A program made the translations under genes and the position numbers. Shown piece by piece: positions 52,220 through 60,973 of a stretch of DNA of 64,000 bases. The DNA comes from FLUQ01 sp031551515 (GTDB taxonomy: Bacteria > Desulfobacterota > Desulfovibrionia > Desulfovibrionales > Desulfovibrionaceae). Each line of letters opens with the position of its first letter. The stretch's first letter is position 1. The stretch spans positions 1-64,000 of the forward strand of contig JAVBNL010000041.1 in the NCBI GenBank assembly GCA_031551515.1. Direction: 5' to 3'. Under the pieces are notes generated by a model. That model was not told where the DNA came from, did no database searches, and worked only from the letters and a program-made list of their open reading frames with translations.

Positions 52220-52283
52220 AACCGCCGATTCCGGGCCAGGGCTGTATCATGCAAATACTATCCCTGGCCCGGAATCGGCGGTT
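52220..52283. repeat. 22-bp perfect inverted repeat before the rhodanese gene
   Basis: Arms at 52220-52241 and 52262-52283 begin AACCGCCGATTCCGGGCC; the loop is 20 bases. A T-run appears only 27 bases later (52311-52317), so it is not a standard terminator for the transporter, though it may be one in practice. It lies 51 bp before the rhodanese ATG. Confidence 0.75.
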
Positions 52284-52333
52284 TCCTTGCCAGGAAACAA
52301 AAGCAGACTGTTTTTTTAATAAAGGAAACAAAC

Positions 52334-53959
52334 ATGTCGAATATACAATACTGCTCCCCTCAGGAAGCCAAAAAACTCTTCGGCCTGCGCGGCGAGTTCG
52401 CGGTACTCGACGTGCGCGAACAGGAGGAGTTTTCCCGCAGCCACATGCTGCTGGCCTCATGCGCGCCCCTCTCCCGCCTGGAAATGATGGTGCTCGACCT
52501 TGTGCCCTGCAAACATGTTCCCGTGGTGCTGGTGGACAGCGGCGAAGAAACCGGCCCTTCCCGCGCGGAACGGGCCGCCGCCGTGCTCTCCCGCATGGGG
52601 TACTCAAAACCCATGGCCCTGCAAGGCGGCATGAAAGCCTGGCTTGCGGCCGGATACGTGGAATTCACCGGCGTGGGCGCGCTGAGCAAGGGTTTTGGCG
52701 AATACGTGGAAGAAGAGCAGCACACCCCGCGTCTTGAGCCCGCGGAAATCAAAGCCATCATGGATTCGGGCAAGCCTTTCGTGGTCATCGACGTGCGCCC
52801 CCGTGAAGAATACAACAACATGAACATTCCCGGCGGCATCAACGCCCCCGGCTGCGAGGTCACCTACCGCATCGGCGACCTGGCGCCCGACCCCGAGACC
52901 ACGATCATCATCAACTGCGCGGGCCGCACCCGCAGCATCATCGGCACCCAGACCCTGCGCAACGCGGGCGTTCCCAATAAGGTCGTGGCGCTCAAAGGCG
53001 GCACCATGAACTGGCAGTTGGGGGGCTATACGCTTGAATACGGAACCCAGCGCCGCACCGCGCCACCCTCTCCCGCCGCTTTGGATATTGCCCGGGAACG
53101 CACGGCCGCTGTCGCTAAAAAATACGGCATCTCTTTTGTGGATGCCGCGACCCTTGACGCATGGCGGGGGGAAGCGGATGCGCAAACTCTGTATATTTTC
53201 GACGTGCGCCAGCCGGAAGAGTTTGCCGCCGGGCACATTCCCGGTTCCCGCAGCGCCCAGGGCGGGCAGCTGGTGCAAGCTACCGATGAATACGCCGCCG
53301 TGCGGGGCGCCCGTTTCGTGCTGGTGGACGATACGGAAGCGCGCGCCATCATGACCGCCCACTGGCTGAAACAGATGGGCCTGCCCCATGTGTATGTTCT
53401 GCGCGGCGGCCTGGGCGGCTCCGGCTTCGGCGCGCGGGGTCTTGAACGCGGCGAGGTGCCCCCCGCGCTGCCGCCGCTGCCCGCCGTGCCTTCCATCAAG
53501 GCGCCCGCCCTGGCCGATCGCCTTGCCGCAACGCCGCCCCCGCTGCTGCTCAACGTGGGGGTTAGCAAAACCCACCGCAAGGGGCATATACCCGGCGCGG
53601 TCTGGGTAGCCCGGGGCTATTTGGAACGGGCCAAGGCCGCCTACCCTGAAGCCAAAGATATCGTCATCACCGCCGACAGCGATGCCCACGCCCGTTTTGC
53701 GGCGGAAGACGCGGCCAAACTCTGGCCCGGCGCGGCGGTTTCCGCGCTGGAAGGCGGCACCCCGGCCTGGCAGGCTGCGGAATTTTCGCTGGAAGAAGGC
53801 ATGCCCGTTGCCCTCTGCGCGGAAGACGACGTCTGGTACAAGCCCTATACGGACATCAACGCCAAGCCCGAAGCCATGAAAGGATATTTTGACTGGGAAT
53901 TCGGTCTGGTGGAACGCATCAAAAATGACGGCGATGTGGAATTCAATCTGGTGAAATAG
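52334..53959 (+). CDS. Four-domain rhodanese-like protein
   Basis: 541 residues, no signal peptide; AAAGGAA precedes the ATG. Four rhodanese folds follow each other: about 8-110 (FAVLDVREQEEFSRSHM), 130-235 (FVVIDVRPREEYNNMNIPGGINA), 255-370 (YIFDVRQPEEFAAGHIPGS) and 385-495 (LLLNVGVSKTHRKGHIPGA). Only the second has a catalytic cysteine, Cys 195 in NCAGRTRS; the loops of the others read VDSGEETG, VDDTEAR and ADSDAH. Single- or two-domain rhodaneses transfer sulfane sulfur. This layout suggests one active site with three scaffold domains. A short C-terminal tail rich in aromatic residues follows. The physiological donor and acceptor are unknown. Confidence 0.85.
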   Translation: MSNIQYCSPQEAKKLFGLRGEFAVLDVREQEEFSRSHMLLASCAPLSRLEMMVLDLVPCKHVPVVLVDSGEETGPSRAERAAAVLSRMGYSKPMALQGGMKAWLAAGYVEFTGVGALSKGFGEYVEEEQHTPRLEPAEIKAIMDSGKPFVVIDVRPREEYNNMNIPGGINAPGCEVTYRIGDLAPDPETTIIINCAGRTRSIIGTQTLRNAGVPNKVVALKGGTMNWQLGGYTLEYGTQRRTAPPSPAALDIARERTAAVAKKYGISFVDAATLDAWRGEADAQTLYIFDVRQPEEFAAGHIPGSRSAQGGQLVQATDEYAAVRGARFVLVDDTEARAIMTAHWLKQMGLPHVYVLRGGLGGSGFGARGLERGEVPPALPPLPAVPSIKAPALADRLAATPPPLLLNVGVSKTHRKGHIPGAVWVARGYLERAKAAYPEAKDIVITADSDAHARFAAEDAAKLWPGAAVSALEGGTPAWQAAEFSLEEGMPVALCAEDDVWYKPYTDINAKPEAMKGYFDWEFGLVERIKNDGDVEFNLVK

Positions 53960-54124
53960 GCAGGCGGGGCTTTGCCCCGAGCCCCCTGCCTGGGACTCAA
54001 CCCCTGGACCCGCAATATGGCGAAGGCCGTTTTCCTTCCGGAAAACGGCCTTCGCTTATATGGGTTCCAAGGGGCCAAGCCCCTTGGCGGTGGGCTTGGG
54101 GAGGCGGAGCCTCCCCGGTCCCAT
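53960..54124 (-). repeat. Intergenic three-hairpin repeat, copy 2 (inverted)
   Basis: Central stem GCGAAGGCCGTTTTCC with its complement (54020-54055), flanked by AAGGGGCCAAGCCCCTT and GGGGAGGCGGAGCCTCCCC stems. The right half is the reverse complement of the left half of copy 1 at 44565. It separates converging genes and probably terminates both. Confidence 0.75.
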
Positions 54125-55045
54125 CTAGATGCCCGGCATACTGAAGCCGATCTTGTTCAGGGTCTCTTTCATTTCAGCCACTTTCTCGGCGGAAGTTTCC
54201 ACATGCGGCGGGCGCACGGTGGCCCATTCCGGCTCACCCCGTTTCCAGGCGATGCAGGCTTTCATGGAAGGAATCATGGGCACGGGGAAAGCCGTGCGGG
54301 TCGCCGTCAGGGCGGCCTGTCTATCGTCCGCGCCCGCGTCTTTCCAGGTGTTGTACAACTCCACGATGGGCGCGGGGTTCACGTTGCCCGTGGCGGTGAT
54401 GCAGCCCGCGCCGCCGCCGCGCATGTTTTGCAGCAAGAAGGCTTCGCTGCCGCAGAACACGTCAAACTGCTCGGACTGGAAGTTTTTCAAAAGGCCTTCG
54501 GTGTTGCTCCAGTCGCCGGAGCTGTCTTTGATGCCCGCGATGGTGCCGGGATAGGCTTTGATCAGACGCTCGATCAGGCCGAAAGACAGGGGCACCTGGG
54601 CCACCGGCGGAATGTGGTAGAGGTAGATGCGCAGGTTCGAATCGCCGACGCGCTGCACTATTTCCGAGTAATTGCGGAACAGGCCTTCGTCGGGCATGCC
54701 CTTGTAATAGAAAGGCGGCAGCATCAGCACCCCGGCGCAGCCGGCTTTCACCGCGGCGCGGGTCAGCTCCACCGAATCGGTCAGGGCGCAGCAGCCCGTG
54801 CCGGGCATCATTTTGGCCGGGGAGATGCCGGAGGCCAGCAGCGCTTCCATCAAGGTCAGGCGTTCGGCGACGGAGAGGGAGTTGGCTTCGGAGTTGGTGC
54901 CGAAAAAGGCCAGGCCCACGCCGCTGTCCACCAGCCATTGGCAATGCTGCACGAAACGAGCCGCGTCAGGCTCATAGTTTTTCTTGAACGGGGTCAGAAC
55001 AGGCGACAGCACACCACGGATTCTGGGAGTTTGGGCTTTGCTCAT
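54125..55045 (-). CDS. DapA-family (class I) lyase/aldolase
   Basis: 306 residues of the dihydrodipicolinate synthase/N-acetylneuraminate lyase family. The start IRGVLSPVLTPFKKN, the G-T-N-S-E-A loop (in place of the common G-T-T-G-E), YLYHIPPVAQVPLS (Tyr of the catalytic triad) and Schiff-base Lys 173 in GIKDSSGDW are visible. Members make or break a bond to pyruvate. Genuine DapA is not expected here; the neighbour gcl, 20 bp downstream on the same strand on the other side of the transcript start, points to a pyruvate/glyoxylate-type aldolase, for example one acting on 4-hydroxy-2-oxoglutarate, but this is inference. Confidence 0.8.
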   Translation of the reverse strand: MSKAQTPRIRGVLSPVLTPFKKNYEPDAARFVQHCQWLVDSGVGLAFFGTNSEANSLSVAERLTLMEALLASGISPAKMMPGTGCCALTDSVELTRAAVKAGCAGVLMLPPFYYKGMPDEGLFRNYSEIVQRVGDSNLRIYLYHIPPVAQVPLSFGLIERLIKAYPGTIAGIKDSSGDWSNTEGLLKNFQSEQFDVFCGSEAFLLQNMRGGGAGCITATGNVNPAPIVELYNTWKDAGADDRQAALTATRTAFPVPMIPSMKACIAWKRGEPEWATVRPPHVETSAEKVAEMKETLNKIGFSMPGI

Positions 55046-55065
55046 AATAGGTACCTCGTTTGGAT

Positions 55066-56859
55066 TTATTCCGGCGCGCCGATGCAGGTAGGCGCATCCG
55101 CCCAGCAGGTGGCGGTTTCCTCGAACTCGTTGACGTTGTTCAGTTCCGTGCCCATAGAGATGTTGGTCACCCGTTCAAGGATGATTTCCACCACAACCGG
55201 CACCCGGAACTTCTTAGCCCATTTCTGCGCTTTAGCAAAGGCCGCCGCCATGTCGCCCGGTTTGGTCACCCGAATGGCCTTGCAGCCCAGACCTTCCGCT
55301 ACGGCCACATGGTTTACGCCGTATTGGCCGATCTCCGGCGCGTTGATGTTTTCAAACGAAAGCTGCACGCAATAGTCCATGTTGAACCCGCGCTGCGACT
55401 GGCGAATCAGGCCAAGATAACTGTTGTTCACAACAACGTGCACATAGGGCAGCTTGAACTGCGCGCCCACGGCCAACTCTTCGATCAAAAACTGGAAGTC
55501 ATAGTCGCCGGAAAGGGCCACAACTTTACGGCGCGGGTCGGCCTTGACCACGCCGAGCGCCGCGGGCAACGTCCAGCCCAAGGGACCGGCCTGGGCCGCG
55601 TTGATCCAGTGCCGGGGCCTGTACACGTTCAGCATCTGGTTGCCCGCGATCTGCGACAGGCCGATGGTGGTCACATAGCAAGTCTCTTTGCCGAAAGCCT
55701 TGTTCATTTCTTCATACACGCGCTGCGGTTTCACCGGCACGTTGTCGAAGTGGGTTTTGCGCTGCATGGCGGCGTCGCGTTTGCGGGCCGCGCAGGCTTT
55801 GGCCCAGGCGCTCCAATCGGGCGTTTTGCCGCCTCGTTCGCGGGCGATGGCGATAAGGCCTTTCAGTGCGGCTTTGGCGTCGGAAGCGATGCCGAAATCG
55901 GGGTTGAACACCCGGCCGATCTGGGTGGGTTCGATGTCGATGTGCACGAATTTACGGTCTTTGGTGTACACCTCAAGCGAACCGGTATGGCGGTTGGCCC
56001 AGCGGTTGCCGATGCCGAAGGCGAAATCCGATTCCAGAAAAGAGGCGTTGGCGTAACGGTGCGAGCTTTGAATGCCGATGCGCCCGATCATCAGCGGGTG
56101 GTCGTCGGGTATGCAGCCCCAGCCCATCAGGGTGGGAATGACCGGCACGCCGGTCAGTTCGGCGAATTCCTGCAACAGTGCGGAGGCGTCGGCCTTGATG
56201 ATGCCGCCGCCCGCGATGATTACCGGTTTTATGGCCGCGCACAGCATGTCATAGGCTTTTTCCAGCTGTTTTTTGCTCGCCTTGGGCTGGTACACGGGCA
56301 GCGGCTCGTAGGTTTCGATGCCAAATTCGATTTCCGCCACCTGCACGTCGAAAGGCAGGTCGATCAGCACCGGGCCGGGGCGGCCGGAACGCATAAGGTG
56401 AAAGGCCTGCTGAAACACGCGAGGGGCCTGGCCCGGCTCAAGCACGGTCATGGCCATCTTGGTCACGGGTTTGGCGATGGCCGCGATATCCACGCTTTGA
56501 AAATCTTCTTTATGCAGCCGGGCTTTGGGCGCCTGGCCGGTGATGCATAAAATGGGGATGGAGTCGGCGGAGGCCGAATACAGCGCGGTCACCATGTCCG
56601 TGCCCGCGGGGCCGGAAGTGCCGATGCACACCCCGATGTTGCCCGCTTTGGCCCGGGTATACCCTTCGGCCATGTGCGAAGCCCCTTCAACGTGACGGGC
56701 AAGAATATGGTCGATGCCGCCGTTGGCGGCGGTGCCGCCGGCCTTTTCCATGGCGGAATACAGCGGATTGATCGCCGCGCCCGGCACCCCGAAAGCGGCC
56801 TTGATACCTTCTTTCAACATTACCTGCACTATGGCGTCGACAACACGCATTCTGGCCAT
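55066..56859 (-). CDS. gcl: Glyoxylate carboligase
   Basis: 597 residues (Escherichia coli Gcl has 593) and very similar to it from memory across the whole length: KEGIKAAFGVPGAAINPLYSA, LARHVEGASHMAEGYTRA, GTSGPAGTDMVTALYSASAD, PTLMGWGCIPDDHPLM, KTHFDNVPVKPQRVYEEMNKAFG. The HVEGA segment has Val where other ThDP enzymes have the catalytic Glu, a known Gcl peculiarity. The ThDP motif begins GDYDFQFLIEELAVGAQ and ends VNN. It condenses two glyoxylate to tartronate semialdehyde and CO2. GGGAGA precedes the ATG at 56859. The aldolase gene follows after 20 bp. Confidence 0.95.
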   Translation of the reverse strand: MARMRVVDAIVQVMLKEGIKAAFGVPGAAINPLYSAMEKAGGTAANGGIDHILARHVEGASHMAEGYTRAKAGNIGVCIGTSGPAGTDMVTALYSASADSIPILCITGQAPKARLHKEDFQSVDIAAIAKPVTKMAMTVLEPGQAPRVFQQAFHLMRSGRPGPVLIDLPFDVQVAEIEFGIETYEPLPVYQPKASKKQLEKAYDMLCAAIKPVIIAGGGIIKADASALLQEFAELTGVPVIPTLMGWGCIPDDHPLMIGRIGIQSSHRYANASFLESDFAFGIGNRWANRHTGSLEVYTKDRKFVHIDIEPTQIGRVFNPDFGIASDAKAALKGLIAIARERGGKTPDWSAWAKACAARKRDAAMQRKTHFDNVPVKPQRVYEEMNKAFGKETCYVTTIGLSQIAGNQMLNVYRPRHWINAAQAGPLGWTLPAALGVVKADPRRKVVALSGDYDFQFLIEELAVGAQFKLPYVHVVVNNSYLGLIRQSQRGFNMDYCVQLSFENINAPEIGQYGVNHVAVAEGLGCKAIRVTKPGDMAAAFAKAQKWAKKFRVPVVVEIILERVTNISMGTELNNVNEFEETATCWADAPTCIGAPE

Positions 56860-56873
56860 CTTGCTTCTCCCAT

Positions 56874-56898
56874 GTTTCTTATTAGGAAACATTGTTTC
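56874..56898. promoter_or_regulatory. IclR/KdgR-type palindrome upstream of gcl
   Basis: GGAAACATTGTTTC (56885-56898) contains the palindrome GAAAC-ATT-GTTTC, the pattern of KdgR-like IclR-family operators; a further GTTTC lies at 56874-56878. It overlaps the region 15-40 bp before the gcl start. An IclR-family regulator is encoded at 61971. The binding is inferred. Confidence 0.5.
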
Positions 56899-56955
56899 TT
56901 GTTCGTAAAAAAGGAGTAGCATAGCCTTCTAAAACCACACAAGCATTTTTTTGGG

Positions 56956-57080
56956 GCAGCGCTCCTGTTTGCCGAGATGCTTTGTCAGGCATCGGTTTTT
57001 GCCTTGGCCGAATACCAGAAGAGTATGCTCCCGCAGCAAAAAACTCGCCTTCCGCGCCTGACGGCAAACAGGAGCGCTGC
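56956..57080 (-). repeat. Structured repeat element, copy B (inverted)
   Basis: A 19-bp perfect stem (56956-56974 with 57062-57080) encloses an 87-bp core that matches copy A at 31475-31603 in reverse orientation. Internal GATGC/GCATC and a GAGCATACTC-like palindrome are kept. On the + strand TTTTTT follows the stem, so this copy may also terminate transcription between gcl and creD. Confidence 0.75.
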
Positions 57081-57198
57081 TTTTTTATGTAGCGTGTCTT
57101 TTCATGCGGAATTCACATTCAGCATACCCGCCGTTCATACAGCGTTCGCCCGCACCCCGTAGGGTTCGCGCATACACGCAACCCAAGGAGCCCTCGCC

Positions 57199-58677
57199 AT
57201 GACCGAACCCACGCTTTCGCCCGAACCCGCCGATACCGACCGGCACCGTGTTCCCTCTCTCAGCCGCTGCCTGAACGGCGCTCTAGCGGGGCCGCTTGTA
57301 CGCTGCGGCCTGATCAGCGTTTTGACCCTGCTTTTGCTCATTCCGCTCAGCTTCGTCGAAAACATCGTGCGCGACCGCTCGTACCTGCACCGCGAAGCCA
57401 CAAGCAATATCGCCCAGTCCTGGGGCGGCAGCCAGACCATCAGCGGTCCCTTGCTCGTCATCCCCTATGAAATATGGAAAGAGCGCAAAGAAGTGGTCTC
57501 GCGCGTGGTCAAGGGCAAGGAACAGCTTCAGGAAGTGGTTCAGCGCGAATACGAAACCCGCCACAAGCTTGTCTTGCCGCAAGAGCTGCGTTTCGACGTG
57601 AAGCTCGACCCCGAGGTGCGCTACCGGGGCATATACAAGCTGGCCCTGTACAATGCGCCGGTGGCGGTTGACGGCAATTTCACCCTGCCCCGGCCGGAAG
57701 ACTTCCACAAAAACCTGCACAAGGTGCATTGGGAAAAAGCCTGGGTCAGCATCGGCATCACCGATCTGAAAACCATTTCGGAAGAAAGCGCGCTGAACTG
57801 GAACGGGGCCGCTGCCGCCGCGTACAAACCCGGCACCAAGGTAAACAACCTTTTGGGGCAGGGCTTTCACACCGCCGTGCCCGTGAACGCCGAAGCCGCC
57901 GGGACCAAACGCGCCTTTTCCATAAAGCTCAAAGTGCGCGGCAGCGGCGGCATAGCCTTCACCCCGGTGGGCGAAAAGACGGATATCACCATGGCGGGAA
58001 CCTGGGCCGCGCCCAGTTTTCAGGGCAACTTGCTGCCCGCAGAACGCACGATCCGCGACAACGGTTTTTCCGCCCGCTGGGCCGTATCCAACCTGACCCG
58101 CGCCTACCCGCAGATGGGCGATCTTGAAAGCAGCGACTTTTACCGCATGAAAAACAACGATTCCGACTATCACCGTTTGCGCAGCAGCGATTCCAGCGCC
58201 ATCGTCAATTTTACCGCCGGGGTGGACCTGCACGAGCCTGTCTCACTGTACCGCATGATCACCCGGGCCGTGATGTACGGCATCTTGTTCATCTCGCTTT
58301 CGTTCACCGCGCTGTTTGTGTTCGAGCTGGCCTCGAAACAGCGCATGCACCTGGTGCAATACGGCATGGTGGGCCTTTCCATGTCCCTGTTTTATCTGAT
58401 ACTGCTCTCTCTGGCGGAACACATCAGTTTTGAATTTGCTTTCGGCGCGGCGACGCTGGTCACCGTAAGCATGAACGCGCTGTATGTGGGCGCCGTTTTG
58501 CGCAGCAAAAAGCAGGGGTTTTCCATGGGGGCTCTGCTCGCGGGTCTGTACGCCCTGCTCTTTTCCTTGCTGCGCATGGAAGATGTCGCGCTGCTGGTGG
58601 GCACGGGCCTGGTCGTGACGATGATGGGCGTCTTGATGTTCGTCACCAGACGCCTGGGCGGCGCCAAGGCATCGTAA
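57199..58677 (+). CDS. creD: Inner membrane protein CreD
   Basis: 492 residues with AAGGAG upstream. After a cytosolic head and a first membrane segment (about 36-55), a long periplasmic domain (about 60-355: SGPLLVIPYEIWKERKE; VRYRGIYKLALYNAPV) leads to a run of six hydrophobic segments from about 350 (MVGLSMSLFYLILLSLAEHISFEFAF; MFVTRRLGG). This matches CreD as recalled from Escherichia coli, where it affects envelope integrity and colicin tolerance and is induced by CreBC. Here it leads a creD-creB-creC operon; creA is absent. Confidence 0.92.
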   Translation: MTEPTLSPEPADTDRHRVPSLSRCLNGALAGPLVRCGLISVLTLLLLIPLSFVENIVRDRSYLHREATSNIAQSWGGSQTISGPLLVIPYEIWKERKEVVSRVVKGKEQLQEVVQREYETRHKLVLPQELRFDVKLDPEVRYRGIYKLALYNAPVAVDGNFTLPRPEDFHKNLHKVHWEKAWVSIGITDLKTISEESALNWNGAAAAAYKPGTKVNNLLGQGFHTAVPVNAEAAGTKRAFSIKLKVRGSGGIAFTPVGEKTDITMAGTWAAPSFQGNLLPAERTIRDNGFSARWAVSNLTRAYPQMGDLESSDFYRMKNNDSDYHRLRSSDSSAIVNFTAGVDLHEPVSLYRMITRAVMYGILFISLSFTALFVFELASKQRMHLVQYGMVGLSMSLFYLILLSLAEHISFEFAFGAATLVTVSMNALYVGAVLRSKKQGFSMGALLAGLYALLFSLLRMEDVALLVGTGLVVTMMGVLMFVTRRLGGAKAS

Positions 58678-58699
58678 TTACAACAGCAACGGGCAAGGC

Positions 58700-59437
58700 A
58701 TGAAAAACATTCTTATCGTCGAAGACGAACGCTCCATAGCCGATACCGTCATCCACAGCGTGGGCAAAGAAGGCTACGCCGCCACCTGGTGCATGCGCGG
58801 GGCCGAAGCGCTTGAGCGCCTTAAAGAAGGCGGCTTTGATCTGGTGGTGCTGGATGTGGGCCTGCCCGACATCAGCGGATTCGAACTATGCAAGGCCATC
58901 CGCAAATTCTCCGCCGTGCCGATCATCTTTCTGACCGCCAGGGATGAAGAGATCGACAAGATCGTGGGGCTGGAGATCGGCGGCGACGACTATATGACCA
59001 AGCCCTTTTCCCCGCGCGAGTTGGGCGCGCGCATCAAAAGCGTGCTGCGCCGCGCCGGGGCCCATGCCTCTGTCGGCGCTCCCGCCGCTACGGCCGCCCT
59101 TGATGCACGGACGGCCGTAGCGGCGGGAACAGGCGCGGCCGCGCGGGGAACCCTGCGCATCGATGAAGAGAAAATGCAGGTCCTGTACCACGGCAAACGG
59201 CTGGAGCTGACCCGCTATGAATTCAAGCTGCTCTCCCTGCTGGCGCGGCACCCCGGCCGGGTCTTTTCGCGCGACGCCCTGATGGATCAGGTCTGGGACG
59301 GCGACAGCCCCAGCCTGGACCGCACCGTGGATGCACACGTCAAATCGCTGCGGGCCAAATGCCGCGAAATCAACGCCGCCGTTGATCCCATTTTGACCCA
59401 TCGCGGCACGGGTTACGCCCTGCGGGAAGATTTATGA
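58700..59437 (+). CDS. creB: CreB-like OmpR-family response regulator
   Basis: 245 residues. Receiver domain 1-120 with acidic pocket ILIVEDERSIAD, phospho-acceptor Asp 52 in VVLDVGLPDISG and Lys in MTKPFSPRELGARI. An Ala-rich linker of about 25 residues (longer than usual) precedes the winged-helix output domain (LTRYEFKLLSLLARHPGRVFSRDALMDQVWDG; DRTVDAHVKSLRAK). It lies 22 bp after creD and overlaps creC by four bases. It probably drives creD and other genes in response to CreC. Confidence 0.88.
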   Translation: MKNILIVEDERSIADTVIHSVGKEGYAATWCMRGAEALERLKEGGFDLVVLDVGLPDISGFELCKAIRKFSAVPIIFLTARDEEIDKIVGLEIGGDDYMTKPFSPRELGARIKSVLRRAGAHASVGAPAATAALDARTAVAAGTGAAARGTLRIDEEKMQVLYHGKRLELTRYEFKLLSLLARHPGRVFSRDALMDQVWDGDSPSLDRTVDAHVKSLRAKCREINAAVDPILTHRGTGYALREDL

Positions 59438-60858
59438 GTTTGCGCATCCGCATCATCCTCACCTACGTGCTGCTCACGGCGGCCTCGTTCTCGTGCATCA
59501 TCTGGCTGATATTAAACGACGTGCGCCCGCGATATCTCGAAGCCCTTGAAGAACCCACCGTGGATATCGCGGAGCTGCTCGCCGCCTCTCTCTCGCAGCA
59601 GATGCGGGGTGGCACCCTGAATCTTGAGAATATCGGCGCGGCCATGACGGCGCTTTCCAAACGGGAGTTTTCCGCCAAAATTTATAACATCACCAAACGC
59701 AACGTGACCTTGCGCGTCTATGTCACCGACGCCAAAGGCATATTGCTGTATGATTCCACCGGCCAGTACGAACCGGGAATCGACTTTTCACGCTGGCGCG
59801 ACGTATACCTGACCTTGCACGGCCGTTACGGCGCGCGCTCCACGAAAGTGATACCCGACAACCCCTCTTCACGGGTCATTTACGTGGCCGCGCCCATTCT
59901 TAAACAAGACGGCACAATTGCGGGTGTGGTCTCGGTGGGCAAGCCCACCAACAGCGTCACCTTCTTGATCTCCATCGCCCAGAAGCGCTTCGCCCTCAGC
60001 CTGGCGCTGGTCGGCCTCAGCGCCGTGGCGCTGGCCGTGGTGCTTTCCGCCTGGATCACGCGGCCCGTGAAACGGCTAACCGAGTACGCCCACAGCGTGC
60101 GCGCCGGGCAGCCCCGCCCCCTGCCGGCGCTGGGGTCTTCCGAAATAGGCATGCTGGGTGCGGCGCTTGATGAAATGCAGACCAAGCTGGAAGGCAAAAA
60201 GTATATTGAAGACTATGTGCGCGCCCTGACCCACGAGATGAAAAGCCCGATCACGGGCATCAGGGGCGCGGCGGAGATTTTGCGCGAGAACGTTTCCGGC
60301 GAGACGGGCGCCAAGTTTCTGGGCAATATCGAGTCCGAGGCGGGCCGCCTGCAAAGCCTGGTGGAACGCATGCTGCAACTCTCCCGCCTGGAAAACGCGC
60401 GCTTCGTCAGCAAAAAGCTCATACCGGGCGCGGTGTTTTTCCGCACCCTGGCCGAAAGTTTTCAGACCCAGATGCAGGCCAAAGGCCTGCGCCTGAATCT
60501 GAACGTGCCGGAAACCCTTATGCTGGAAGGGGATGAACTGCTGCTGCGCCAGGCCCTTGCCAACCTCATCGCCAACGCCGCCGATTTTTCTCCGCCCGGC
60601 GCAAGCATCAGCGTCGCCGCCGCCCGCACGGAAGACGCGCTGACGATCACGGTCAAAGACCAGGGCACGGGCATACCCACCTTTGCCATGCCCCGCGTAT
60701 TCGACAAGTTTTTCTCGCTGGACCGGCCCGGCAGCGGCCAAAAAAGCACGGGCCTGGGCCTGCCCTTCGTCAAAGAGGTGGTGACCCTGCACGGCGGGAC
60801 GATAAAACTGGCCAATGCCGAACCGGGGCTGGAAGCGACCATTACGTTGCCGGGCTGA
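59434..60858 (+). CDS. creC: CreC-like sensor histidine kinase
   Basis: 474 residues. N-terminal membrane segment (about 5-22), periplasmic CreC-type sensor region (about 30-180; LDNFSRWRDVYLTLHGRYGARST-like wording), second segment (about 187-208), HAMP domain (ITRPVKRLTEYAHSVRAGQ), DHp domain with His 267 in LTHEMKSPITGIRGAAEIL, and ATPase domain with N box LRQALANLIANAADFSP and G boxes KDQGTGIP and GLGLPFVKEV. Overlaps creB by four bases. It senses an envelope or fermentation-related signal and phosphorylates CreB. Confidence 0.88.
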   Translation: MSLRIRIILTYVLLTAASFSCIIWLILNDVRPRYLEALEEPTVDIAELLAASLSQQMRGGTLNLENIGAAMTALSKREFSAKIYNITKRNVTLRVYVTDAKGILLYDSTGQYEPGIDFSRWRDVYLTLHGRYGARSTKVIPDNPSSRVIYVAAPILKQDGTIAGVVSVGKPTNSVTFLISIAQKRFALSLALVGLSAVALAVVLSAWITRPVKRLTEYAHSVRAGQPRPLPALGSSEIGMLGAALDEMQTKLEGKKYIEDYVRALTHEMKSPITGIRGAAEILRENVSGETGAKFLGNIESEAGRLQSLVERMLQLSRLENARFVSKKLIPGAVFFRTLAESFQTQMQAKGLRLNLNVPETLMLEGDELLLRQALANLIANAADFSPPGASISVAAARTEDALTITVKDQGTGIPTFAMPRVFDKFFSLDRPGSGQKSTGLGLPFVKEVVTLHGGTIKLANAEPGLEATITLPG

Positions 60859-60973
60859 CGCTCTGAGCTGCCGTGATACTGCGCCAGCTTGAAAGGGCTT
60901 TGACTGAAAGGCCACGTCCCGCTACTCTGCCTCGATCTGAAACACCGCGAACCCTATTAAAAAGGATCCTGAT

